From: Gordonia sp. KTR9
Lineage (GTDB): Bacteria > Actinomycetota > Actinomycetes > Mycobacteriales > Mycobacteriaceae
DNA length: 64,000 nucleotides
Assembly (NCBI RefSeq): GCF_000143885.2
Contig: NC_018581.1
Coordinates: 4,898,001 to 4,962,000, forward strand
Direction: 5' to 3'
This document shows positions 41,554 to 50,218 of this stretch, piece by piece (the stretch's first letter is position 1; every line of letters begins with the position of its first letter). Made by a program: the position numbers and the translations under genes. Under the pieces are notes generated by a model that saw only the letters and a program-made list of their open reading frames with translations, made no database searches and was not told where the DNA came from.

Positions 41554-42276
41554 ATGACCCAGATCGCGATCGTCCTCTACCCGCAGTTCACCGCGCTGGA
41601 CTTCATCGGCCCCTACGAGGTGCTGCGCGCCCTGCCCGACGCCGAGGTGAGGTTCGTCTGGCACGAGCCGGGGCCGATCGTCGCCGATTCGGGCGTGCTC
41701 GTCGTCGGTGCCACGCATTCGTTCGACGAGACGCCGGCGCCGGACGTCGTCCTCGTGCCGGGCGGGCCGGGATTCCTGTCGGCGTCGCAGGACGAGAAGG
41801 TCCTCGACTGGCTGCGTGCCGTGCGACCCGGCGCCCAGTGGACGACGTCGGTGTGCACCGGCTCGATCGTGCTGGCCGCCGCGGGTCTGCTCGACGGCAA
41901 GCCGGCCACCACGCACTGGTCCTCGATGGCCGGACTGACCCTGCACGGGGCGAAGGCCGTGTCCGACGAGCGCGTCGTCCGCGCGCTGCCCGACGACGAC
42001 CTCGTCACCGCCGCCGGCGTGTCCGCCGGGATCGACCTCGCGCTGTGGCTGGCCGAGCAGATCGCCGGGCGCGCACGAGCCGAGGCGATCCAGCTGATCA
42101 TCGAATACGACCCCCAACCGCATCTGGACTCCGGACATCGTTCCAAGGCGTCGGCCGGCACGATCGCCACATCGACGATGCTGCTCACCCGCGACGTCGA
42201 CAAACCCGAGCTGCTCAAGGCGAGCGCGCGTCTGTTGTGGGATCGCGCCCTCACCACAGTGCGCTCCCGGCGCTGA
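41554..42276 (+). CDS. DJ-1/PfpI-family protein, isonitrile-hydratase-like
   Basis: 240 residues. Asp16 (ALDFIGPYEV), Cys101 and Thr102 (SVCTGS) correspond to the three residues reported as essential in Pseudomonas isonitrile hydratase (Asp17, Cys101, Thr102, from memory). TTHWSSMAGL and AAGVSAGIDLAL complete the fold. It may hydrate isonitriles to N-substituted formamides, though many relatives have other or unknown roles. The C-terminal extension (about 195-240) is longer than the minimal DJ-1 fold. Downstream of a GlxA-type regulator, likely its target. Cytoplasmic. Confidence 0.75.
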   Translation: MTQIAIVLYPQFTALDFIGPYEVLRALPDAEVRFVWHEPGPIVADSGVLVVGATHSFDETPAPDVVLVPGGPGFLSASQDEKVLDWLRAVRPGAQWTTSVCTGSIVLAAAGLLDGKPATTHWSSMAGLTLHGAKAVSDERVVRALPDDDLVTAAGVSAGIDLALWLAEQIAGRARAEAIQLIIEYDPQPHLDSGHRSKASAGTIATSTMLLTRDVDKPELLKASARLLWDRALTTVRSRR

Positions 42277-42351
42277 TCGCGGCGGAGTGGATACGCAGGT
42301 CTCCGCGGGTGTCACCCGGAATCGGACTTCGGCGATGGTAGTTTCATCGCC

Positions 42352-42552
42352 ATGACCAACAACCGCCTTGTCGCCGGAGCCGTCGCCGGAGTCGCCGGCA
42401 TCCTGGTGGGACTCGGCGCGGTGTTCCTCGGCGGTTTCCTGGCCTCCGAGAACAGCCCGTCCACCGACCTGAACAACATCAGCCCGAACAACGGATTCAT
42501 CCAGGGCTCGGTGGACTACGGTTCGCGCGGCGGAGCCGGCGACACCAACTGA
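42352..42552 (+). CDS. DUF2613 small membrane protein
   Basis: 66 residues: a single Gly/Val/Ala-rich membrane helix (about 8-31), then a short Asn/Ser/Gly-rich outer tail. This matches the DUF2613 family (Rv0236A in M. tuberculosis), a small protein always next to aftD as far as I recall. The ATG lacks a ribosome binding site; TAGTTT (42339-42344) lies 7 bases before it, so a leaderless transcript is likely. It may assist AftD in the membrane, but that is inferred from position only. Confidence 0.8.
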   Translation: MTNNRLVAGAVAGVAGILVGLGAVFLGGFLASENSPSTDLNNISPNNGFIQGSVDYGSRGGAGDTN

Positions 42553-42703
42553 CACATCCGCGACGCCGCCGGTCCCGGCGTCCCCTGATCGACGGCAGCA
42601 GCAACTGAGTACTCCGCCTCCACCACCGGATCGGTCCGTCCTGACTCGGTCTGGGCTCGATCGGTCTCGGCTGAGTCGGCGCGGCGTCGCCGTCGTCGCC
42701 GCC

Positions 42704-45700
42704 ATGTCGCTGCTGATCTGCCTGCTGCAGTCACCGGGCCGCATCGCCGCGGACACCAAACTCGACCTCACCGAGAATCCGCTGGGTTTCCTGGCGCGCG
42801 CCGCGCATCTGTGGACGCCGAACGCCCCGATGGGGCAGGTACAGAACCAGGCCTACGGGTACTTCTTCCCGCACGGCGCGTTCTTCACGGTGGGCGACCT
42901 CCTCGCCGTCCCGCCGTGGATCGTGCAGCGCCTGTGGTGGGCGGTGCTGCTCACCGTCGGCTTCGTGGGCATCGTCCGCCTCGCCGAGATCCTGCGACTG
43001 GGGTCGCCGGCCTCGCGGGTCATCGCCGCCACCGTCTTCGTGCTGAGCCCTCGGGTCCTCACCACGCTCGGCTCGATCTCGTCGGAGACCCTGCCGATGA
43101 TGCTCGCGCCGTGGGTGCTCCTGCCGGTGGTGCGGGCGCTGGACACGCGCGGTGCCGACGACGGTCCGCCGCTCTGGCGTGAGGCCGCACGTGCGGCGGC
43201 CGCGGTCGCACTGATGGGTGCGGTCAACGCCGTCGCCACGCTGGCGGCTCTCGGCGTCGCCGCCCTGTGGTGGCTGCTGCACAGCCCGCGCGACCGCCGC
43301 TGGTGGCGATTCGGCGCCTGGACCGCGGCCGGCCTGACCCTGGCCTGCGCGTGGTGGGTCGTCCCGTTGCTGATCCTCTCGCGCGTGAGTCCGCCCTTCC
43401 TGGACTACATCGAGTCGTCCCGGGTCACCACGCAGTGGACCTCGCTGACCGAGGTGTTGCGCGGGGCCAGTTCGTGGACGCCCTTCGTGTCCCCGGAGCG
43501 CGTCGCCGGGGCGGTGCTCGTGACCCAACCCGCCGCGGTCCTGGCTACCGGGACCATCGCAGCCGCGGGGCTCGCCGGATTGTGCATGCGGCACATGCCG
43601 TTCCGCGGCCGGCTCGTCGCGATCCTGGGTGTCGGTCTCGTCGTGATGTGCATCGGCTACGCGGGCGGGCTGGGGTCGCCGATCGCCGAGCAGGTACGCG
43701 TCTTCCTCGACGGTTCCGGCGCGCCCCTGCGCAACATCCACAAGTTCGAGCCGCTTCTCCGTATCCCGCTGGCCCTCGGTGTCGCCCACCTGCTCGCTCG
43801 GGTCCCGCTGCCGGGGAGCGCGAGTCGCCGCGAGACGCTCTCCGCCTTCGCCCAGCCCCAGCGGTCGCGTCCGGTCGCCGCGGCGATCGTCCTGCTCGTC
43901 GCTGTGATCGGCGCCGGATCGCTGATGTGGACCGGCCAGCTCGCACCGAACGGGACCTACCGGGAGATCCCGCGCCACTGGCAGGACACCGCGAACTGGC
44001 TGGCCGAGCACGGCGAACGCAGCGACGGCGCCCCACCCGCCCGTGCACTGGTCGTCCCCGGCGCCCCGTTCGCCGACCAGCTGTGGGGACTCACCCGCGA
44101 CGAACCGCTGCAGCCGCTGTCCGACACCCCGTGGGCGGTCCGCGACGCGATACCCCTCACGCCGCCGGGCGCGATCCGAGCGCTCGACTCCGTGCAACGC
44201 GAGATCGCCGCCGGCCGCGGATCACCGGGCCTGGCCGCCACCCTCGCCGGGCAGGGTATCGGATTCGTAGTCCTGCGAGCCGATCTCGACCCCGAGACCT
44301 CACGGTCGGCCCGTCCGCTGCTCGCGCAACAGGCACTCGACGACTCGCCCGGACTACGCCGCGTCGCGACGTTCGGTCCGCGGATCGGCCCGCCGAGCGT
44401 TCGAGGGGTGGTGCGCGACAACGGCTTGCGGCCCACGATGCCCGCGGTGCAGATCTTCGCCGTCGGTGCTGCCGGCGTGCCGGACGCCGGCACCGGACCC
44501 CGCCTCGTCGACACCGCGGGACTGCCGCGGGTGGCCGGTGGTCCCGAAGCCGTCGCCGAACTGGCGGAAGTTCGTGCACGTCAGGGACTTCCGCCGCTCG
44601 GACCGGTCGTGCTCGATGCCGATGCACGCCGCGCCGGCGTCGTCGACGGTCCGTTGATCGTGACCGACACACCCAGCGACCGGGAGACCGACTTCGGCCG
44701 CGTCGACGACCACAGCTCGGCGATCAGATCCCCCTCGGATCCGCGTCGAACACAGAACTCCGTCGCCGATTATCCCGTCGACAGCCAGCCACTGGTGCAT
44801 GGAGAGTGGTTGCTGGACAACGACAGCGGCGAGGTCGACGTGTCCACGTCGGGATCGGCGGCGGACGCGGTTCAGCCCGGGCAGACCTCACCGGCCAACT
44901 CGGCGGCCGCGGCCTTCGACGGCAATCCGCAGAGCGCCTGGGTGAGTGGCGGTCTGGAGAGTGCGGTCGGACGATGGATGCGCATCGGTTTCACGACCCC
45001 GCGGTCCGACCTCGCACTGACCCTGACGACCGCGAAGGCACTCGGACCCGATGTCACCAGTGCGTTGGTCACCACCGAGGCGGGTAGCACGGTGGTCTCG
45101 GGGCTCGAACCGGGCGAACCGATGACGGTGACCGCGCCCAGCGGGGCCACCCGCTGGGTGCAGATCCGTGCACTGCGCACCGACGACGGCACGGCCGGAA
45201 ACCAATTCGCGCTCGGCGAGGTGACGGTGTCCGACCTGCGGACCGCGACGCCGTTGCGAATCCGCCATCGCGTGGTCCTGCCCGAACTCGAGGCCGGCAC
45301 CGAGGTGGCCCAGTGGCTGCTGTACCAGGAGTTGTCCGGCCGGGCGTCCTGCGTCGCCGACCCGGAGCGGCAGATGACCAGATGTGCACCGGGACTCGGC
45401 CTCTCCCCGGAGACGTCCGCGGTGTTCGGACGCGCACTCTCGGTTCCGTCGGATGTCACCGTATCTCCCACCACGATCCTGCGGCCCCGGCCCGGCGATG
45501 CTCTCGATCGGCTACTCGCCGAGGATGATCGGGTCACGGCGCGCGGGCCCCGTCCGGTGACCGATCCGCGCGGCGGGCCCGCGGCCGCCGTCGACGGCGA
45601 TCCGGGAACGTCGTGGACCGCACCGGAGATCCCTGACGAGCGGGCGTCGCAGAAGCGTGAGGGTGCAGCAGCGGATGGCGCGGAGACCGACCCGGCAGCG

Positions 45701-47026
45701 GACGAGAACAGTCCCACCCTGGTGCTGGATCTCCCGCGCGCACAGCGGGTGGATTCGCTGACCATCGACGCCCCGCGGGGCTATCCCGCCGCGCCCACCG
45801 AGGTCGCCGTCGACCTCGGTACCGGGGAGCAGATCCGCGAGGTCGACGAGAGCGGCATCGTGCGGCTCGACCCCGCGGTGACCGACCGCGTGGAGATCAC
45901 CATCCGCGCCCAATCCGACCTCATCGACGTCAACAGCCTCGGATTCGCCAGTCCCGCACCACCGGGGATCGCCGAGGTCCGGGTGTCACCGTCGCCACCG
46001 GCCGGCGTGGACGAAGGGCGGGTCGTCGAAATCGGTTGCGACGCCGGGATCGGCCTCACCGCCGCGGGCCAGGTCGTCCGAATGTCCGTGCGCGCCACCG
46101 CGGCCGACCTCCGCAACGGACAACCGGTCATCGGGCGGCCATGCGGCGACGGCCGGTTCGCCCTGCCCGCCGGTCAGCAGGAGGTGTCGGTCAATCCCGG
46201 CGACGCCTTCACCGTCGACGCCCTCTCTCTGGTGAACGGAGACCCGGTGTCGGCACCGGCGTCGGTTGTCCCCGAGGTCACCGAATGGTCGGCGGTACGG
46301 CGTGCGGTGACCGTCGAGAGCGGCCCGCAGCGACTGCTGGTCGTGCCCGAGAGCACCAACCCCGGGTGGCAGGCGCGGCTCGGCGGGACGCCACTGCGGC
46401 CGGTCGTCGTCGACGGCTGGCAACAGGGCTGGGTGGTGCCGGCCGGGACGGCCGGCACCATCGAACTCACCTACCGATTCGACTCGCTGTACCGCTGGGC
46501 CCTGGTGATCGGCCTCGCGCTCATGGTGCTGCTCCTCGTCGCCGCGTGGTGGCCGTCGACGCGTCGCCCACCGGCCGGAGCGCCGATCGTCGCCCCGGCC
46601 GGGCGGGGGACGGTGCTCGTCGCCGGTGGCGCAGTGCTCGCCGCGGCGTGGCTGGTGTCGGGCTGGTGGGGACTCGCGGCGGCGGTCGTGGTCGGCGCCG
46701 TCGCCGCTGCGGTACCGCCGAAGGCCGGCGTCACCACGGCATTCGTCGCGATGATGACCGCGACGATCGGGCTGGCGGCCGGGCCGTGGCACGCCTCCGG
46801 GGGCTACCACGGGTCGCAGTGGTGGGTTCAGCTGCCGGCGCTGGTGGCGGTGTCGATGACCGCGTGGCTGGTGTTCTGGTCGGCCGTCGACGGCCGGTCG
46901 TCGGGTGCGGTGCCGATCGAGGCCGGCGCAGACGAGGCGTCGGACGAGACGTGGCGCGCGCGGTTGCGACGACGATTTTCGCGGTTGCGCAACCAGTTCC
47001 GCGTCGGCTCCTCGATGAAGGCGTAA
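42704..47026 (+). CDS. aftD: Alpha-(1->3)-arabinofuranosyltransferase AftD (DUF3367)
   Basis: About 1440 residues. The N-terminal third is a GT-C membrane domain with roughly 10 helices; NQAYGYFFPHG, RVLTTLGSISSETLPMMLAPW and the LLRIPLAL loop match AftD. The long middle (about 520-1230) is extracytoplasmic, with jelly-roll/F5-8-type carbohydrate-binding modules (WVSGGLESAVGRWMRIGF, AAVDGDPGTSWTAP). The C terminus returns to membrane helices and ends in an Arg-rich tail. The enzyme adds alpha-1,3 arabinofuranose branches to arabinogalactan/lipoarabinomannan using decaprenyl-phospho-arabinose. Oddity: ATG 42704 falls inside the first helix. The frame is open back to 42473 without ATG, GTG or TTG; only CTG codons (42605, 42641, 42671) could supply the expected basic N terminus. 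Its last 199 bp overlap the opposing acyltransferase gene. Confidence 0.93.
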   Translation: MSLLICLLQSPGRIAADTKLDLTENPLGFLARAAHLWTPNAPMGQVQNQAYGYFFPHGAFFTVGDLLAVPPWIVQRLWWAVLLTVGFVGIVRLAEILRLGSPASRVIAATVFVLSPRVLTTLGSISSETLPMMLAPWVLLPVVRALDTRGADDGPPLWREAARAAAAVALMGAVNAVATLAALGVAALWWLLHSPRDRRWWRFGAWTAAGLTLACAWWVVPLLILSRVSPPFLDYIESSRVTTQWTSLTEVLRGASSWTPFVSPERVAGAVLVTQPAAVLATGTIAAAGLAGLCMRHMPFRGRLVAILGVGLVVMCIGYAGGLGSPIAEQVRVFLDGSGAPLRNIHKFEPLLRIPLALGVAHLLARVPLPGSASRRETLSAFAQPQRSRPVAAAIVLLVAVIGAGSLMWTGQLAPNGTYREIPRHWQDTANWLAEHGERSDGAPPARALVVPGAPFADQLWGLTRDEPLQPLSDTPWAVRDAIPLTPPGAIRALDSVQREIAAGRGSPGLAATLAGQGIGFVVLRADLDPETSRSARPLLAQQALDDSPGLRRVATFGPRIGPPSVRGVVRDNGLRPTMPAVQIFAVGAAGVPDAGTGPRLVDTAGLPRVAGGPEAVAELAEVRARQGLPPLGPVVLDADARRAGVVDGPLIVTDTPSDRETDFGRVDDHSSAIRSPSDPRRTQNSVADYPVDSQPLVHGEWLLDNDSGEVDVSTSGSAADAVQPGQTSPANSAAAAFDGNPQSAWVSGGLESAVGRWMRIGFTTPRSDLALTLTTAKALGPDVTSALVTTEAGSTVVSGLEPGEPMTVTAPSGATRWVQIRALRTDDGTAGNQFALGEVTVSDLRTATPLRIRHRVVLPELEAGTEVAQWLLYQELSGRASCVADPERQMTRCAPGLGLSPETSAVFGRALSVPSDVTVSPTTILRPRPGDALDRLLAEDDRVTARGPRPVTDPRGGPAAAVDGDPGTSWTAPEIPDERASQKREGAAADGAETDPAADENSPTLVLDLPRAQRVDSLTIDAPRGYPAAPTEVAVDLGTGEQIREVDESGIVRLDPAVTDRVEITIRAQSDLIDVNSLGFASPAPPGIAEVRVSPSPPAGVDEGRVVEIGCDAGIGLTAAGQVVRMSVRATAADLRNGQPVIGRPCGDGRFALPAGQQEVSVNPGDAFTVDALSLVNGDPVSAPASVVPEVTEWSAVRRAVTVESGPQRLLVVPESTNPGWQARLGGTPLRPVVVDGWQQGWVVPAGTAGTIELTYRFDSLYRWALVIGLALMVLLLVAAWWPSTRRPPAGAPIVAPAGRGTVLVAGGAVLAAAWLVSGWWGLAAAVVVGAVAAAVPPKAGVTTAFVAMMTATIGLAAGPWHASGGYHGSQWWVQLPALVAVSMTAWLVFWSAVDGRSSGAVPIEAGADEASDETWRARLRRRFSRLRNQFRVGSSMKA

Positions 47027-48165
47027 CTGGCCGCGGCGACACCGATCGACAGACCGAGGGTGATCACCAGCACCTGGAGGGTGTCACCGCTGAACGGCAC
47101 GATGCCGAACAGCGGGAAGACCACCGCCAGGATCGCGACGTGCCAGATGAAGATCCCGTACGACCACCTCCCGAGCGCCAGCATCACCCGCGAGGTGAGG
47201 ATGCGGAACGGTCCGTCGTTGCAGACGAGCGGTGCGAGCAGTGCGTAACCGCAGAGGGCGCCGAGAACCATCTTGGTGGCGAACTCGATCTCGGTGACAG
47301 CGCCCAGACCCGTCGGACCGGCGAGCCGGGTGCACGCCAGCGCATAGGCGACGACGAGCACGCCCAGCATCAGCGGACGGTTCGCGCTCAGGCGGATCGC
47401 ACCGGCCAGCCAGCGTCCCGGACGGGTCTGCCCGGCACCCGAACCGGAGTCGAGGACCCCGGCGACCTCGGCCAGGACCAGACCCGCGACGAACCACGGC
47501 AGGTGACCGAACACCCAGTTCTTGGTCTCCACTCCGGCGGCCACGGGCAGGGAGGTGCCGACCCAGGCCCAGCCCAGGCTCACCGCGGCCAGTAGCAACA
47601 ACACCGGGATGCGCGCACGCAGGCGACTCCCGCGCAGCCGCAGGAGCGCGAAGCCGATGAGCGGGAGCAGGGCGTAGAAGGCGATCTCGACCGACAGGCT
47701 CCACATCTGGGTCAGACCCGCGGTGAGTGTGAGCGGCACGAAGACCTGGGTGAGCGTCAGATTCGCCAGCCAGACCTGGGCGTCGGCGCCCTGCGCCTCG
47801 GGAAGCAGCAGGATGACCAGGGTGACCACGACCAGGTAGGCGGGCCAGATCCGCACGATCCGGTGGCGGAAATACCTCGGCACCGACGGATGACGGGTTC
47901 CGCGATGCGCGGCGTCGACCCACGGTCGCCACAGCAGGAAACCGGAGAGCGCGAAGAACAGGGCGACCGCGAGGTCGAGGCGTCCGAGCACCGGTCCGAG
48001 CACGGGGATCTCGACCGCCCGCGTCTGGAACGCCACGTGGGTGACCAGGACCCCGATCGCGGCGATCGCCCGCATGCCCTCGAGCTGCGGATAGAACCGT
48101 CTGGCGGAGCCTGCGACGGTCTCGACGGCGGCGGGGGCGACGGAATCGGGGTCGGTGCTGGTCAT
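46828..48165 (-). CDS. Acyltransferase-3 family membrane protein, TmaT-like
   Basis: 445 residues, ten or so membrane helices. The family motifs are QLEGMRAIAAIGVLVTHVAF (catalytic His, about 27-46), FFALSGFLLWRPW and the RIWPAYLVVV segment, with a WSLSVEIAFYALLP motif at about 155. Acyltransferase-3 proteins O-acylate sugars. By position near aftD and DUF3068 it resembles Rv0228, which I recall as a homologue of TmaT, the trehalose monomycolate acetyltransferase needed for mycolate export. The disordered Arg/Ser-rich tail (about 385-445) is encoded within the antisense of the aftD end (199 bp tail-to-tail overlap). Confidence 0.8.
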   Translation of the reverse strand: MTSTDPDSVAPAAVETVAGSARRFYPQLEGMRAIAAIGVLVTHVAFQTRAVEIPVLGPVLGRLDLAVALFFALSGFLLWRPWVDAAHRGTRHPSVPRYFRHRIVRIWPAYLVVVTLVILLLPEAQGADAQVWLANLTLTQVFVPLTLTAGLTQMWSLSVEIAFYALLPLIGFALLRLRGSRLRARIPVLLLLAAVSLGWAWVGTSLPVAAGVETKNWVFGHLPWFVAGLVLAEVAGVLDSGSGAGQTRPGRWLAGAIRLSANRPLMLGVLVVAYALACTRLAGPTGLGAVTEIEFATKMVLGALCGYALLAPLVCNDGPFRILTSRVMLALGRWSYGIFIWHVAILAVVFPLFGIVPFSGDTLQVLVITLGLSIGVAAASYAFIEEPTRNWLRNRENRRRNRARHVSSDASSAPASIGTAPDDRPSTADQNTSHAVIDTATSAGS

Positions 48166-48209
48166 GCTGCTGACAGGGTAACCGGGAGGCGTTGCGTACC
48201 CTCGCCTCC

Positions 48210-49442
48210 ATGTCCTCGCCGTCCCAGTCGTCCCCAGACCCCGAGACGTCGTCGCCGGACTCCGAGACCCATCCGCAGCCTCATCGCTGGTCGACGGCAG
48301 ACCTCGCCGGCCCGACCCTGATCTTCGTCGGCGGCTTCCTGCTCGCGGTGACCATCGCCCTCCCGACGTTGCTCGTCGGAGGTTTCCGGACGATCCCGCT
48401 CAGCACCGACTTCACCACCGTCGCCACCGCCGACGACGCGACGATCTTCGACCGGTGCTCGCTCGGGACCCGTTCGGCCCGCACCGTCGGCGCCGACCTC
48501 GTCCGCCAGCAACGCGTCGTGGCGGTGCAACCGTCCGACGAACACCGGGTGACCCTGCAGGCCGGCACGTCCATCCAGGCCGAGACGCTGCGCATCGACG
48601 ACCGTGAGGTCGACCCCGGCGATCCGCGCCCCGGCGCCGACCCCGGAAACCAGTCCGACGACGGGTCGCAACCGTGCAACGACGCGACCGTCAACGCCGT
48701 CAAGGATCGGGTGACACTCGACCGGAAGAACGCGCTGCCACGACTCGCCGCGCGCGGGGCGTCGGAGATCCAATACGACAGCGGACAGGCGGCCGTCCTT
48801 GTCCCGGACCGCCGCGGCGTCACCTATCTGTTGCCCTTCGACACCGAAACGGCCGACCGGGAGTTCTTCGACGCCGTCACCCGTACCGCCGTGCCGCTGG
48901 TGTACGACGGCGACACCGAGGTCCGCGGCCGCGACGTCGCCCGGTTCCGCGCCGAGGTCCCCGACACCGACCTCGCTCGCGAGGCGCTGGGCCGGCCCGT
49001 GGGCACCAACGTCTCGATCACGCGGCCGGCGTCGTGGTTCGGTGTCGGCGACACGAGCCGACCGTTGACCGCGGACCTGCACCACCGGAGTTCATGGGAT
49101 CTCGCCGTCGACCCGCGGACCGGCACGATCGTCGACGCCACGATCACCGTCGACGAGGTGTACCGCTTCCCCGACGGCACCCCCGGCGTCCCGGACGACT
49201 TCGAATTGCCGCACCTACGAGCGACATTCACCTACGACGACGACACCCAGGCGCGGATGACCGACCTGGCCGCCGACCTCGCGTCCCCGATCCTGATCTG
49301 GGGCCGCCTGGTGCCGATCGGCACCGGAATCCTCGGCGTCGCGGCCCTGCTGGCCGGGCTGATACTGATCAATCCCGCCTGGCTGCCCGCCCGGCTTCGG
49401 CGTCAGCGTGACGCGAAAACCGTTGGCGGGCAGCCGGAGTGA
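48210..49442 (+). CDS. DUF3068 membrane-anchored protein
   Basis: 410 residues. A Ser/Pro/Glu-rich N terminus, a membrane helix near 28-50, a large extracytoplasmic domain (about 55-365) and a second helix near 373-393 with a basic tail. The ASWFGVGD and LPFDTETADREFFD segments fit DUF3068, represented by Rv0227c, an essential M. tuberculosis protein of unknown function. Here the outer domain has an insert (about 140-165) rich in Asp/Pro/Gly. ATG 48210 is preferred over TTG 48192. It is divergent from the acyltransferase with 44 bp between starts, a conserved arrangement. A role in cell-envelope assembly is inferred. Confidence 0.85.
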   Translation: MSSPSQSSPDPETSSPDSETHPQPHRWSTADLAGPTLIFVGGFLLAVTIALPTLLVGGFRTIPLSTDFTTVATADDATIFDRCSLGTRSARTVGADLVRQQRVVAVQPSDEHRVTLQAGTSIQAETLRIDDREVDPGDPRPGADPGNQSDDGSQPCNDATVNAVKDRVTLDRKNALPRLAARGASEIQYDSGQAAVLVPDRRGVTYLLPFDTETADREFFDAVTRTAVPLVYDGDTEVRGRDVARFRAEVPDTDLAREALGRPVGTNVSITRPASWFGVGDTSRPLTADLHHRSSWDLAVDPRTGTIVDATITVDEVYRFPDGTPGVPDDFELPHLRATFTYDDDTQARMTDLAADLASPILIWGRLVPIGTGILGVAALLAGLILINPAWLPARLRRQRDAKTVGGQPE

Positions 49443-49454
49443 TCGGGATCGGCG

Positions 49455-49925
49455 TCAGGACGCCGACTCGGCGGCGAGCCGGCCGAGGGTGTCGTTGAGC
49501 TGATCCTCGGTCACGAGCGGGAATTTGACCTTCTCGAGCAGCTTCTTGTCGGTGACCTTCGACCAGTCGTAGGTGTGGCGAACCAGCGTCTCGTTGGGAC
49601 CCTGGGATTCCAGCTCCCACAGCCACTCCCATCCGGGCGGCTGGGTGCCGGCGGGCGCGGTCTGCCATGCCAGGAGCTTGTCCTTGGCGTAGCCCGTGAC
49701 ATGGTTGTCCGTCTTGTACTCGCCGCCCATGTGGTCGCCCGCCATGTTCATGGTGAACACGTCACCCACCTGCTGGATGCGGTCGGCGTGGTCCACGCCG
49801 CGGATGAACCCCGAACCGTCGAGCGCCTGATGCCGTTCGGGATTGGAGAGAACGTCGAACACCGCGTCGACGGGCGCCTCGATCGTGCGTTGGACAGTGA
49901 CCTGTGTGCTCTCGTTGTCGCTCAT
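49455..49925 (-). CDS. SRPBCC (START-like) superfamily protein
   Basis: 156 residues. VTVQRTIEAPVDAVFDVLSNPERHQALDG at the N terminus (quoted in part: TIEAPVDAVFDVLSNP) and TLVRHTYDWSKVTD near 115 are typical of the polyketide-cyclase/AHSA1-like hydrophobic-pocket fold. Such proteins bind hydrophobic ligands; the ligand is unknown. It converges with the DUF3068 gene (12 bp between stops). The intergenic repeats at 49980-50190 lie just upstream of its start. Confidence 0.8.
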   Translation of the reverse strand: MSDNESTQVTVQRTIEAPVDAVFDVLSNPERHQALDGSGFIRGVDHADRIQQVGDVFTMNMAGDHMGGEYKTDNHVTGYAKDKLLAWQTAPAGTQPPGWEWLWELESQGPNETLVRHTYDWSKVTDKKLLEKVKFPLVTEDQLNDTLGRLAAESAS

Positions 49926-50013
49926 GACACAACACTGCCGAAAGTTCGGGTACTCGGCAACGTCCGGTCACCACCCTGTGCTCCCTGAGGAGCCCCGGAG
50001 CCTGCGGAGGGCG

Positions 50014-50059
50014 CGTCACGAAGGGTCCGGTGACCGAGGTTGCGAGACCCTTCGTGACG
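50014..50059. repeat. Perfect 14-bp inverted repeat
   Basis: CGTCACGAAGGGTC (50014-50027) and GACCCTTCGTGACG (50046-50059) with an 18-base loop. It forms the left part of a repeat-rich intergenic region and may be a REP-type element; also possible as a terminator for nothing evident, since both flanking genes read away or end beyond it. Confidence 0.65.
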
Positions 50060-50061
50060 CT

Positions 50062-50196
50062 CGCAAGCTCGCTCCTCAGGGAGCGGGCGTGGAGGGCGCA
50101 AGCTCGCTCCTCAGGGAGCGGGCGTGGAGGGCGCAAGCTCGCTCCTCAGGGAGCGGGCGTGGAGGGCGCGAGCGCGCTGCTCAGGGAGCGGATTCG
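50062..50196. repeat. Tandem array of a 35-bp repeat (about four copies)
   Basis: Units start at 50062, 50097, 50132 and 50167 (CGCAAGCTCGCTCCTCAGGG and on); the last copy is degenerate. Each contains the palindrome GCTCC-TCAG-GGAGC, and an inverted copy of it (GCTCCCTGAGGAGC) lies at about 49980. The array fills the gap upstream of the flippase-like gene stop. Function unknown. Confidence 0.8.
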
Positions 50197-50218
50197 TTGA
50201 CCATGATGGCGGGGCGAA

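Noticed and set aside
40645..42771. 708-codon open frame on the minus strand
   Set aside because: Antisense to the GlxA and DJ-1 genes; composition and lack of domains mark it as a shadow.
50062..50196. CRISPR-like array
   Set aside because: Repeats are directly tandem with no unique spacers and only about four units; no cas genes nearby.
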